The notes beneath the pieces are model-generated. The model did not search any database, was not told the DNA's origin, and was given only the letters and a program-made list of their open reading frames with translations. A program made the position numbers and the translations under genes. A DNA stretch of 23,489 nucleotides from SCGC-AG-212-J23 sp035762345 (GTDB lineage: Bacteria > Pseudomonadota > Gammaproteobacteria > Burkholderiales > SG8-39), in the NCBI GenBank assembly GCA_035762345.1, contig DASTPE010000088.1, positions 1 to 23,489 on the forward strand. Direction: 5' to 3'. Shown here one piece after another: positions 1 to 7,829 of this stretch (the stretch's first letter is position 1; each line of letters starts with the position of its first letter).

Positions 1-2
1 CG

Positions 3-938
3 CCGAAATTTCTCGGCGGCTCTCGGGGAGACGCGCTGCTTGCCGCTTCGCGCGCCTTCGAAAATCAGGTGTGGAAAGCTTCCGCGCGCGTGCTCACACC
101 CGAACAGCAGCAAAGCCTTCGTGCGCTGATCGAGGAGTCGATTGCGCAGAACCCGAATCAGGCGTACGTGTGGGAAGTTCGCTTCACCGGCTTTTCCGGC
201 CAGCGCGCCGAAGAGCTCGAGCGCGTGGCCAGCACAGGCGGCTTGCTCGCCGAAGCCCAGCGTGCCCTGGACACCGTGGACGAGGTGCGGGTGTTGAGCG
301 AGCGCATGGCGTACTACCTGCTGCGCGCACCAACCATCGCGCGCCTTCAAGCCGAGCTGGGCGTGTACAACGTTCTGGAGACCGCGCAGATCAACCGGTT
401 GATGGATGATCTGCATCGCACTTCAAGCGCAGTGGAGCAGTTCGGGGTGCTCGCGAAGCAGTTGCCCGCGGAGCGCGAGGCGGCGATCACCCAGCTGCTG
501 CGCGAATTCGGCCGCGAGCGCGAGGCGGCGATCGTGCAGCTGGCCAAGGAAGTGACGCGCGAGCGCGAGGCGAGCATCATGCAGGCGAGCGCGGAGCTCG
601 GCCGCGAGCGCGAGGCCGCGGTGCGGCAAGTGATGCTCGAGCAGCGGCAGACCGTGCTGGCGCTCCTCAAATCGCAAGAGCTTGCGGCGCTCGTCGATCG
701 GGCAAGCGTACAGAGCGAAGACATCATCAACGCCGCCTTTGTGCGCGGAGCTCTCCTCATCCTGCTCTGGATGGTCGCCTATCTCGTCGTTCGCGTGGCG
801 AGCGGGCACTGGATCGGAAGGATGGGCGAGCGAAAAGCCCGAAACTTCGGTTCCATCGACCTCGCTAGGGGCGAAACCCAAGTCCCAGTTGGCGAAGCCG
901 TCGCTCGGCACGAGAACGGTAGAACGAAGTCGAAGTAA
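3..938 (+). CDS. Uncharacterised membrane-anchored coiled-coil protein (5' end outside window)
   Basis: The reading frame is open to the left edge, so the GTG at 69 is probably internal and the true start lies upstream; residues here are numbered from that GTG. The visible part has a mostly helical region containing LTPEQQQ (about 10-130), then four exact 15-residue repeats (135-194) beginning EREAA or EREAS, then a single hydrophobic segment (about 227-245, GALLILLWMVAYLVV), then a basic tail ending in RTKSK. The charged repeat with Ile/Leu/Val at fixed places reads as a coiled coil joined to a C-terminal membrane anchor. No catalytic motif is visible. It resembles uncharacterised proteobacterial proteins known to me only as hypothetical, and no function is assigned. 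It is followed by a 98-base gap before the next gene. Confidence 0.75.
   Translation, partial: PKFLGGSRGDALLAASRAFENQVWKASARVLTPEQQQSLRALIEESIAQNPNQAYVWEVRFTGFSGQRAEELERVASTGGLLAEAQRALDTVDEVRVLSERMAYYLLRAPTIARLQAELGVYNVLETAQINRLMDDLHRTSSAVEQFGVLAKQLPAEREAAITQLLREFGREREAAIVQLAKEVTREREASIMQASAELGREREAAVRQVMLEQRQTVLALLKSQELAALVDRASVQSEDIINAAFVRGALLILLWMVAYLVVRVASGHWIGRMGERKARNFGSIDLARGETQVPVGEAVARHENGRTKSK
471..650 (+). repeat. Four tandem 45-bp (15-residue) coding repeats
   Basis: Units start at 471, 516, 561 and 606, each opening with GAGCGCGAG and encoding EREA(A/S). The unit proteins are EREAAITQLLREFGR, EREAAIVQLAKEVTR, EREASIMQASAELGR and EREAAVRQVMLEQRQ. The reading frame is kept throughout. 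The first half of each unit is strongly conserved and the second half is degenerate, which suggests duplication followed by selection on a helical surface. Confidence 0.9.
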
Positions 939-1036
939 GTCGGCGTCGACACGTCTGCGGTGGCCTTCGAGCCGGGCCGCGCGCGGCACTCCCTACCGGC
1001 CCTAGATTAAAATGCGCCTCCTTCCAGGAGCTTCGC

Positions 1037-2016
<980 letters not shown>

Positions 2017-2643
2017 ATGATTTCGGTTCGCGGCCTGGCGCATCGCTACGGCGCCGTCGAGGCGCTGCGGCTTGCCGAGTGGAGCGTGGCACAGGGCGAG
2101 CGCTGGCTGGTGCTCGGGCCCTCGGGCTGCGGCAAGACCACGCTGCTTCACATCGTGGCGGGCTTGGTCCGCCCGAGCGAGGGCCAGGTGGAGGTTTCGG
2201 GAGAGAACCTCGGGCGCCTGAACGCGGCGCGGCTCGACCGCTGGCGCGGCACCACGGTGGGCATCGTGCTGCAGGCGCTGCACCTCGTGAAGCATCTCAG
2301 CGTGCGCGACAACCTGCGCCTCGCGCAGTACCTCGGCCAGGTGCCCCAGGACGACGCGCGCATCGCAGATACGCTCGGCGCGCTCGGCGTCGCCGAAAAA
2401 GGCGCGCGGCGACCGAGCGAGCTGTCGCAGGGCGAGCAGCAGCGCGTCGCGATCGCGCGCGCGGTGGTTAACCGGCCCAAGCTCCTGCTCGCCGACGAGC
2501 CGACCGCGAACCTCGACGACGCGGCCGCGACCAAAGTCGTGGATCTTCTTTCCGAGCAGGCCGCGCGCCACGGCGCGACGCTCGTCGTCGCCACGCACGA
2601 CGCGCGCGTAAAGGGGAAGTTCCGGGAAAGGCTCGAGCTGTGA
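2017..2643 (+). CDS. ABC transporter ATP-binding protein (LolD/MacB type)
   Basis: This 208-residue protein is a complete nucleotide-binding domain. Visible motifs are Walker A GPSGCGKTT (34-42), Q-loop Gln86, signature LSQGE (136-140), Walker B LLLADE (156-161) and switch His194 in ATHD. Its size and the partner permease fit the LolD/MacB/FtsE class, which drives periplasmic or envelope work (mechanotransmission) rather than classical import. The ATG directly follows the stop of the CobW gene with no spacer, and the stop overlaps the permease start in GTGA (2640-2643), so translation is probably coupled. The pairing with a COG0523 chaperone and a DUF3299 protein suggests a role in metal homeostasis; that is inference, as the ATPase itself carries no substrate information. 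Confidence 0.93.
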   Translation: MISVRGLAHRYGAVEALRLAEWSVAQGERWLVLGPSGCGKTTLLHIVAGLVRPSEGQVEVSGENLGRLNAARLDRWRGTTVGIVLQALHLVKHLSVRDNLRLAQYLGQVPQDDARIADTLGALGVAEKGARRPSELSQGEQQRVAIARAVVNRPKLLLADEPTANLDDAAATKVVDLLSEQAARHGATLVVATHDARVKGKFRERLEL

Positions 2644-3851
2644 ACCTTGCAAGCCTCTCGGCGAGCTACCTGCGCGCGCGGCCGCTCAACACGGTGCTGA
2701 GCCTCGGGCTGCTCGCGCTCGGCGTCGCGACCATTGTGCTGCTTGTGCTGGTGGTGAGCCAGCTCGAGGAGCGCATGCACCGTGACGCGCGCGGCATCGA
2801 TCTCGTCGTGGGCGCCAAAGGCAGCCCGATGCAGCTCATTCTGTCGGGCATCTACCATGTCGACGCGCCGACCGGAAACATCCCGCTCTCATCGGTCGAG
2901 ATGCTTTCCAGGAACAAAATGGTGAAGCGAGCCATTCCGCTCGCGCTCGGCGACAGCTGGAGGGGCTACCGCATCGTCGGTGCGCCGCACGCGTATCCGC
3001 AGCACTACGACGCCACGCTCGCCGGCGGCCGGCTGTGGGAAAAGCCGATGGAGGCGGTGCTGGGGGCGGAAGTGGCGGCGCGCACCGGCGTCGCCGTCGG
3101 CGGCACTTTCGCCGGTGCACACGGCATCGGGACCGAGGGCGGCGGGGAGGAGCACGCTGAGAGCCCGTACACCGTGGTCGGCGTCCTGAACAGGACCGAC
3201 TCGGTGCTCGACCGGATGGTGCTCACGGGCATCGAGAGCGTGTGGCGGGTGCACGAGCATGCGCAGGGGCCGGAAGATGAGGCCGACCGCAAGGCGCTCG
3301 AGGAAGCGCGCGAGGTCACGGTGGTGCTTGTCCAGTACGCTTCGCCGCTGGCGGCCGCCACGCTGCCGCGCCAGATCAACGCGCAGAGCGAGCTTCAGGC
3401 GGCCTCGCCAGCGTACGAAACAGCTCGGCTCTTCCGCATCGTCGGCGTGGGCGTGGAAGCGCTGCGCGCGTTTGCGCTGGTGCTGATCGTTGCCGCGGGT
3501 CTCTCGGTCTTCATCGCGCTTTACAACGCGCTCGAGGAGCGTCGCTACGACCTCGCGGTAATGCGCACGCTCGGCGCCTCACGCGGGAAGCTCTTCGGTC
3601 TACTCATGACCGAGGGTGTCGTGCTTTCGTTGCTGGGAGCGGTGCTTGGCCTTGCCCTTGGCCACCTGCTCGCCTCGGCCCTCGGCGGCTGGCTCGAGGC
3701 CGAGCATTACTACGCGGTGAGCGGTCTACAATGGCGCCCCGAGGAACTATGGCTCATAGCCGTGGCTTTAGGAGTTGGGATGCTCGCCGCGCTGCTGCCG
3801 GCCTGGCGGGCCTACCGGACCGAGGTATCGCGCACGCTCGCTCGAGGGTAG
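2640..3851 (+). CDS. FtsX/MacB-like ABC transporter permease
   Basis: This 403-residue inner-membrane protein has type VII ABC topology: one N-terminal membrane helix (about 19-41), a large periplasmic domain (about 45-275), and three C-terminal helices (about 278-298, 318-348, 369-391). The FtsX-domain signature lies between helices 2 and 3 (ALEERRYDLAVMRTLGASRG). The GTG start at 2640 overlaps the ATPase stop. The periplasmic domain has a short acidic and His-containing stretch (HGIGTEGGGEEHAE) and a charged loop (EHAQGPEDEADRK) that could contact metal or a partner; this is speculative. The substrate is unknown. Similar permeases occur in zinc-responsive clusters together with DUF3299 proteins, which matches the neighbours here. 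It could also act on lipoproteins, as LolCE does. Confidence 0.9.
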   Translation: MNLASLSASYLRARPLNTVLSLGLLALGVATIVLLVLVVSQLEERMHRDARGIDLVVGAKGSPMQLILSGIYHVDAPTGNIPLSSVEMLSRNKMVKRAIPLALGDSWRGYRIVGAPHAYPQHYDATLAGGRLWEKPMEAVLGAEVAARTGVAVGGTFAGAHGIGTEGGGEEHAESPYTVVGVLNRTDSVLDRMVLTGIESVWRVHEHAQGPEDEADRKALEEAREVTVVLVQYASPLAAATLPRQINAQSELQAASPAYETARLFRIVGVGVEALRAFALVLIVAAGLSVFIALYNALEERRYDLAVMRTLGASRGKLFGLLMTEGVVLSLLGAVLGLALGHLLASALGGWLEAEHYYAVSGLQWRPEELWLIAVALGVGMLAALLPAWRAYRTEVSRTLARG

Positions 3852-3852
3852 G

Positions 3853-4329
3853 ATGGCAAACATGAAGATCAGCATTCTCGTCGTCGGCTTGCTTATCGCG
3901 TTCCCGGCCATGGCGCAGCACCAAGCCCCGCCCGGGGTGGACCCCGGCCTGTTCAAGCCGCTGCCGGACCGCAACGACGTCGTGTCGTGGAAGCTCCTGG
4001 CGCAGGTCGAGCTCGTGAAGCAGAAGGACCGCTACGTGCCGCAGTTCTCGAAGGACGTGGCGGCGCTCGACCAGAAGGAGGTCAGGGTGCAGGGCTTCAT
4101 CATGCCGCTGCAGATGGGCGACAAGCAGAGCCATTTCGTGCTGACCGCAATGCCGCAAACCTGCGCGTTCTGTCTGCCGGGCGGCCCGGAGAGCATGGTC
4201 GAAGTGAAGAGCAAGACTCCGGTGAAGTACAGCTTCGAGCCGGTCGTCCTTACTGGCAAGCTGTCCGTGCTGAAAGACGACCCCACTGGCGTTTTCTACC
4301 GCTTGACCGACGCCGTTCCGGCGAAGTAG
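3853..4329 (+). CDS. Secreted DUF3299 family protein with CxxC motif
   Basis: This 158-residue protein starts at ATG 3853 one base after the permease stop; ATG 3862 is an alternative with AGGA eight bases upstream. A signal peptide ends at about FPAMAQ (residues 17-22), so it should be periplasmic or lipid-free exported. The mature part has two beta-rich segments (VRVQGFIMPLQMG at 78-89, VVLTGKLSVL at 131-140) flanking TCAFCLPGGPES, with Cys104 and Cys107. This arrangement is typical of DUF3299, whose biochemical role is not established to my knowledge. Position behind an ABC ATPase/permease pair and a COG0523 chaperone suggests it is the exported metal-binding or solute-recognition partner of that transporter. 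A disulfide or copper/zinc site at the CxxC is possible. Confidence 0.85.
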   Translation: MANMKISILVVGLLIAFPAMAQHQAPPGVDPGLFKPLPDRNDVVSWKLLAQVELVKQKDRYVPQFSKDVAALDQKEVRVQGFIMPLQMGDKQSHFVLTAMPQTCAFCLPGGPESMVEVKSKTPVKYSFEPVVLTGKLSVLKDDPTGVFYRLTDAVPAK

Positions 4330-4638
4330 GTGCTCGCCCGTCTCGCACGGGTCTTCCTCGTAGTCTCGCTGCTCGCCTCGTGGCAGGCGGCGGTCAAGCA
4401 TCCAATCGAGCATGTGGACGAGCTAGGGGAGTTCGTCCATCTTCATGGCGGTCATTCGGATGAAGGCGGCGAGCCGCTTTGCGATCTGCTGGACGCGCTT
4501 ACTGCTTGCGCGGCTCAGAGTCCGGTCTTGCTTGCTCGCATTGCGTCTGGTTACGACCCGCCCGTGTTTCCTCTTCGGGCGCCGCGAGCCGCCGACGCGC
4601 CGCCTTTTCTCGCCCAAGGCCCTCCTGCTGTTGCCTGA
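4330..4638 (+). CDS. Small His-rich membrane or exported protein
   Basis: This 102-residue protein starts at GTG 4330 directly after the DUF3299 stop. It has an N-terminal hydrophobic helix (about 6-22) that could be a signal or anchor. Then comes a His-rich stretch, HPIEHVDELGEFVHLHGGH (His24, 28, 37, 39, 42), two cysteines (51 and 60), and a Pro/Ala-rich tail ending FLAQGPPAVA. The pattern resembles poorly annotated small proteins that accompany metal transport genes in proteobacteria, though I cannot name the family with certainty. Spacing places it in the same transcript as the transporter. The His cluster suggests Zn, Cu or Ni binding on the periplasmic side. Alternative in-frame starts are lacking, and the other frames here give no better protein. 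Confidence 0.65.
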   Translation: MLARLARVFLVVSLLASWQAAVKHPIEHVDELGEFVHLHGGHSDEGGEPLCDLLDALTACAAQSPVLLARIASGYDPPVFPLRAPRAADAPPFLAQGPPAVA

Positions 4639-4677
4639 CGGTCGGTAGTTTTCCAGCCAACGAATCAGGAGGGTGAG

Positions 4678-4926
4678 ATGAAGCTTGTCTATTGCATGGT
4701 AGCGGCGGCAGGGGCGCTCGCCGGCACCGCGCTCGCGCAATCTACGCACGGCAGCAAGGAAGAGCAGGAGGACGCGAAGCGTCATCGCATCATGGCGGTG
4801 GCGCATGAAGCGGCGGCGAAATGCCTCGAGTCGGGCAAGGGCGAGAAGGCGTGCCTCGAGCAGCTGCGCAAGGATTGCAAGGGCGTCGGCATCGGCAAGT
4901 ACTGCGGCATGAAGCACCAGCACTGA
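4678..4926 (+). CDS. Small secreted four-cysteine protein
   Basis: This 82-residue protein has a strong ribosome site (AGGAGGG at about 4667-4673) before ATG 4678. A signal peptide is clear, with cleavage expected after TALA (residue 20). The mature 62 residues are Lys/Glu/His-rich and carry Cys49, Cys59, Cys67 and Cys76 in an x9, x7, x8 spacing, ending in CGMKHQH. Four cysteines in a small helical exported protein suggest two disulfides or a metal site. I do not recognise a named family. It lies 39 bases after the His-rich protein and is followed by a hairpin candidate, so it is probably the last gene of the metal operon; its strong ribosome site suggests it is made in larger amounts than its neighbours. 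Confidence 0.72.
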   Translation: MKLVYCMVAAAGALAGTALAQSTHGSKEEQEDAKRHRIMAVAHEAAAKCLESGKGEKACLEQLRKDCKGVGIGKYCGMKHQH

Positions 4927-4930
4927 AGCC

Positions 4931-4962
4931 GCGCACCCGGCATGGCGCACCACCGGGAGCGC
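4931..4962 (+). terminator. Candidate 3' hairpin after the metal operon
   Basis: An imperfect stem pairs GCGC-A-CCCGG (4931-4940) with CCGGG-A-GCGC (4953-4962), nine pairs with one A/A mismatch and a 12-base loop. It begins five bases after the stop codon of the last small gene. No T-run follows, so it is not a standard intrinsic terminator; it may stabilise the 3' end or mark a Rho-dependent end. Confidence 0.3.
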
Positions 4963-4980
4963 GACTAGCGCGAGCGGGGA

Positions 4981-5008
4981 TTGCAATTCGAGGCTGCCGG
5001 CCTCATCT
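4981..5008 (+). promoter_or_regulatory. Possible sigma32-type promoter for hslVU
   Basis: TTGCAA (4981-4986) and CCTCATCT (5001-5008) are 14 bases apart and about 25 bases upstream of the hslV ATG. They resemble the heat-shock pattern CTTGAA ... CCCCATnT, with mismatches in both halves. hslVU is a classical sigma32 target, which supports the reading, but the match is only moderate. Confidence 0.4.
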
Positions 5009-5032
5009 TTGCTCTCTCACCTTCCGACTCCC

Positions 5033-5569
5033 ATGGAACAATTCCACGGCACCACCATTCTCTCCGTTCGCCGCGGCTCGAGCGTTGCGCTCGGCGGCGA
5101 CGGCCAGGTGACGCTCGGCCAGGTCGTGCTTAAGGGCGGCGCACGCAAAGTGCGGCGTCTCTACCAGGACCGCATCCTGGCCGGTTTCGCGGGCGGCACA
5201 GCCGACGCCTTCACGCTCTTTGAGCGCTTCGAGGCAAAACTCGACAAGCACCAGGGCAACCTGATGCGCGCGGCGGTAGAGCTGGCGAAAGACTGGCGCA
5301 CCGACCGCGTGCTAAGGCGCTTGGAGGCGATGCTCGCGGTCGCCGACAAAGAGCGCTCGCTCATAATCACCGGCGCGGGCGACGTGCTCGAGCCCGAGTA
5401 CGGAATTCTCGCCATCGGCTCCGGGGGTCCTTATGCGCAGGCCGCGGCGCGAGCCCTGCTGGAGAACTCCTCGCTTTCCCCCAGCGAAATCGTCGATAAA
5501 GCGTTGGCGATCGCCGGCGACATCTGCATCTATACCAATCAGCAACGAAGCATAGAAAGCCTGGAATGA
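5033..5569 (+). CDS. hslV: ATP-dependent protease proteolytic subunit HslV (ClpQ)
   Basis: HslV forms the double-hexamer threonine protease chamber of the HslUV degradation machine in the cytoplasm. The sequence from ATG 5033 reads MEQFHGTTILSVRRG: the six-residue prosequence is typical of betaproteobacteria, and removal exposes Thr7 as the catalytic nucleophile. GGDGQVTLG, KGGARKVRRL (with the catalytic-site Lys), GFAGGTADAFTLFE and the C-terminal CIYTNQQ are all present, giving 178 residues, the normal length. An upstream TTG (5009) would add eight residues unlike the family, so 5033 is preferred. The stop overlaps the hslU start in ATGA, so the subunits are translationally coupled. Confidence 0.97.
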   Translation: MEQFHGTTILSVRRGSSVALGGDGQVTLGQVVLKGGARKVRRLYQDRILAGFAGGTADAFTLFERFEAKLDKHQGNLMRAAVELAKDWRTDRVLRRLEAMLAVADKERSLIITGAGDVLEPEYGILAIGSGGPYAQAAARALLENSSLSPSEIVDKALAIAGDICIYTNQQRSIESLE

Positions 5570-6882
5570 GCGGCCTCATTTCGGTGATGACGCCGCAGGA
5601 GATCGTCCACGAGCTGGACAAGTTCATCGTCGGACAGGCGAAAGCGAAGCGCGCCGTCGCCATCGCGCTGCGCAACCGCTGGCGCCGCCAACAGGTCGCC
5701 GAGCCGATGCGCACCGAGATCACCCCCAAGAACATCCTGATGATCGGGCCCACCGGCGTCGGCAAGACCGAAATCGCGCGGCGCCTCGCCCGGCTTGCCG
5801 ACGCGCCTTTCATCAAGGTCGAGGCGACCAAGTTCACCGAGGTCGGCTACGTCGGGCGCGACGTGGACACCATCGTGAGGGACCTCGTCGAGATCAGCGT
5901 CAAGCAGACGCGCGAGCAGGCGATGCGCCGGGTGCGCACGCGCGCGCAGGACGCGGCCGAGGAACGGATCCTCGACGTCCTGGTCGGCTTCAAGCAGAAC
6001 GAGGAATCCGCGACACGCCAGGCCTTCCGCAAGAAGCTGCGCGAGGGCGAGCTCGACGAGCGCGAGATCGATATCGAGGTCGCGGCGAGCCAGCCGCACA
6101 TGGAGATCCTGGCTCCGCCGGGCATGGAGGAGCTCACCTCGCAGATCCAAGGGATGCTCTCGGGCCTGGGCGGCGGACGCAAGCGGCTGCGCCGCATGAA
6201 GATTCGGGAAGCCGGGCAGCTCATCACCGAAGAAGAGGCGGCGCGCCTGGTGAACGACGACGAGCTCAAGACGCGCGCCGTCGCCAACGCCGAGCAGAAC
6301 GGTATCGTGTTCCTCGACGAGATCGACAAGATCACGAGCCGCGGCGAGATCGCGGGCGCCGACGTCTCGCGCCAGGGCGTGCAGCGCGACCTGCTTCCGC
6401 TTGTCGAAGGCACGACGGTCTCGACCCGCTACGGCATGGTGAAGACCGACCACATTCTGTTCATCGCTTCGGGAGCTTTCCATCTCGCCAAGCCGTCGGA
6501 TCTCATTCCCGAGCTGCAGGGCCGCTTTCCGATCCGCGTCGAGCTCGATTCGCTGTCGGTGGACGACTTTGAGCGAATACTGGTTGCGACCGACGCGAGT
6601 CAGGTGAAGCAGTATCAGGCGCTGCTCGGCACCGAAGGCGTTGCGCTCGAATTTCGTCCCGAGGCAATCCGGCGTATCGCCGAGCTCGCTTTCCAGGTGA
6701 ACGAGAGGACCGAGAACATCGGCGCGCGGCGGCTCTACACGGTGCTGGAGAAGCTGCTCGAGGAGGTGTCGTTCGAGGCCGGCAAGCGCGGCGCCGGCAC
6801 GGTGACGATCGACGCGGCCTACGTCGATGCCCGCCTCGCCGACCTTGCCAGGAACGAGGACCTCGCTAGGTTCGTTCTTTAA
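5566..6882 (+). CDS. hslU: ATP-dependent protease ATPase subunit HslU (ClpY)
   Basis: HslU is the AAA+ unfoldase that feeds HslV. The 438-residue protein has Walker A GPTGVGKT (61-68), the pore loop GYVG (94-97), a charged I-domain (about 110-235), Walker B IVFLDEID (247-254) and the sensor/arginine region QVNERTENIGARRLY. The C-terminus ends in RFVL; in the family this tail inserts between HslV subunits to activate them. Its length matches the usual 440-450 residues. It overlaps hslV by four bases. Its 3' end overlaps the reverse-strand CWC gene by 17 bases, so the two transcripts converge. Confidence 0.98.
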   Translation: MSGLISVMTPQEIVHELDKFIVGQAKAKRAVAIALRNRWRRQQVAEPMRTEITPKNILMIGPTGVGKTEIARRLARLADAPFIKVEATKFTEVGYVGRDVDTIVRDLVEISVKQTREQAMRRVRTRAQDAAEERILDVLVGFKQNEESATRQAFRKKLREGELDEREIDIEVAASQPHMEILAPPGMEELTSQIQGMLSGLGGGRKRLRRMKIREAGQLITEEEAARLVNDDELKTRAVANAEQNGIVFLDEIDKITSRGEIAGADVSRQGVQRDLLPLVEGTTVSTRYGMVKTDHILFIASGAFHLAKPSDLIPELQGRFPIRVELDSLSVDDFERILVATDASQVKQYQALLGTEGVALEFRPEAIRRIAELAFQVNERTENIGARRLYTVLEKLLEEVSFEAGKRGAGTVTIDAAYVDARLADLARNEDLARFVL

Positions 6883-7036
6883 GCTCTTCTTCCAGGCATT
6901 GACGGCAAAGGCATGCTCGCCCGGGCAGCGGCGTGAGCGGCGGCAGGCTTTCGCACCAGCAGCTCTCCTCGTTGCGGCCGCAGTGGAACTCGGCGCCGCA
7001 GCGGGCGCACTTCTCAGGATTTAGGCTGTTCTGCAA
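6866..7036 (-). CDS. Cysteine-rich CWC family small protein
   Basis: This 56-residue protein has nine cysteines: CARC, C in EFHC, CWC, CLC and a final C in RQC. The string ESCWCESLPPLTPL is the hallmark of the Cys-rich CWC family, which is widespread in proteobacteria and of unknown function. It is very probably a zinc-binding treble-clef or ribbon-like fold; that is inference. The start is uncertain: TTG at 7036 is the best codon just before the conserved part and overlaps the anti-sigma stop region, while an ATG at 7141 would add a stretch that merely mirrors the anti-sigma coding sequence. It follows the sigma and anti-sigma genes on the same strand, so it may be the third member of that regulatory operon. 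Confidence 0.75.
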   Translation of the reverse strand: MQNSLNPEKCARCGAEFHCGRNEESCWCESLPPLTPLPGRACLCRQCLEEELKERT

Positions 7037-7199
7037 GCCGCGAGAGTGCCTTTCGCAGGAAAAGCAAGTGCTTCTTGAAGTTCGTGCAGCCGTCGCAGAT
7101 CGCGAGGTGAACGCGCACGCGCACGCGCTCCGACCAGCCAAGCCGCCGGTCGAGTCCCTCGGACACGAGGCGCGACACTTCCTTGCACGTGAGCTTCAT
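7014..7199 (-). CDS. Small soluble zinc-type anti-sigma factor
   Basis: This 61-residue protein starts MKLTCKEVSRLVSEGLD and carries the zinc-binding anti-sigma signature H-x3-C-x2-C (HLAICDGC, residues 31-38) plus Cys5. It lacks any membrane helix, so it should be cytosolic, unlike many anti-sigma partners. The ATG at 7199 overlaps the sigma stop in ATGA, giving stoichiometric coupled translation. ZAS-type anti-sigmas commonly release sigma when their zinc-bound cysteines are oxidised; Neisseria MseR is a comparable small soluble example. A thiol or reactive-oxygen signal is therefore likely here but is inferred. Confidence 0.85.
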   Translation of the reverse strand: MKLTCKEVSRLVSEGLDRRLGWSERVRVRVHLAICDGCTNFKKHLLFLRKALSRLAEQPKS

Positions 7200-7747
7200 A
7201 TCTTGCCGAACCAGTCCTTCTCCAGGCATTCGCGCAGGGCCATGCGCGCGCGATACAGCAGTACCCAGCAGTGCGTCGGCGTGATCGCGAGTTCCTTACA
7301 GATTTCGGCCGTCTCGAGGCCCAGGTGCTCCCGCATCATGAACGCCTGCGCGGTCTTTTTCGGCAGGCGTTCGAGGCAAGTCTCGAGCGCGGAAAAGAAG
7401 CGCTTCTGTTCGAGCGAGGCGTCCGGGTCCGCCCAGGCGGCAGGCGGTGCGGCCCAATGGCCGTTGTCGACGAAAAGCGCGTCGAACTCGGCAGTGTCCG
7501 CCTCGGCCGGCGCCGCCGCCGCATCGCGGGCGAGCCTGCGGATGGCGTCGATGATCTTGTGCTTGAGGATCCCCGTGAGCCAGGTGCGCAGGTTCGCACG
7601 CCCCTCAAAACTCGCCTCGCCGACGAGCGCCGCGACCAGCGTCTCCTGCACCGCATCCTCGGCGAGGCTTGGATCGCGCAGCTGCAGGCTCGCGTAGCGC
7701 AGAAGGTACGGTCGCTCGCCCTCCAGCCGGGCCCGGAAGTCGTTCAC
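7196..7747 (-). CDS. ECF-type sigma-70 family RNA polymerase sigma factor
   Basis: This 183-residue sigma factor contains only regions 2 and 4. Region 2 (about 8-72) includes LAEDAVQETLVAAL and the DNA-contacting RTWLTGILKHKIIDAIRR. An Ala/Asp-rich linker of about 40 residues follows. Region 4 (about 108-175) includes LERLPKKTAQAFMMRE and the helix-turn-helix AEICKELAITPTHCWVLLYRARM. Region 4 holds four cysteines, a notable number. The start is GTG at 7747 with no strong ribosome site. It is the first gene of a sigma/anti-sigma/CWC cassette and is divergent from the hsp20 gene 82 bases away. Sigma factors of this type usually control their own operon; I found no convincing autoregulatory promoter. 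Confidence 0.93.
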   Translation of the reverse strand: MNDFRARLEGERPYLLRYASLQLRDPSLAEDAVQETLVAALVGEASFEGRANLRTWLTGILKHKIIDAIRRLARDAAAAPAEADTAEFDALFVDNGHWAAPPAAWADPDASLEQKRFFSALETCLERLPKKTAQAFMMREHLGLETAEICKELAITPTHCWVLLYRARMALRECLEKDWFGKI

Positions 7748-7767
7748 CGACAGCAGTTTACCGGGGG

Positions 7768-7795
7768 CTTGAAACCCGGCTGGCCGCCCTTACCT
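7768..7795 (+). promoter_or_regulatory. Sigma32 (heat-shock) promoter for hsp20
   Basis: CTTGAA (7768-7773) matches the sigma32 -35 element exactly, and CCCTTACCT (7787-7795) is a fair -10 element (consensus CCCCATnT), separated by 13 bases. It lies 35 bases upstream of the hsp20 start, leaving room for a short leader with the ribosome site AAAGGAGAG. The downstream gene is a classical heat-shock gene, which strengthens the call. Confidence 0.7.
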
Positions 7796-7829
7796 GCAGG
7801 GTACTGGCTCAGAAAAGGAGAGCGGATAC

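Noticed and set aside
471..650. The 45-bp repeats as a CRISPR array or non-coding satellite.
   Set aside because: Units are contiguous with no unique spacers and encode an in-frame protein repeat.
939..1036. Zur-type operator or riboswitch upstream of the metal operon.
   Set aside because: I looked for a GTTATAATATAAC-like palindrome and saw none. Only an AT-rich TAGATTAAAAT at 1003-1013 without a matching -35 box.
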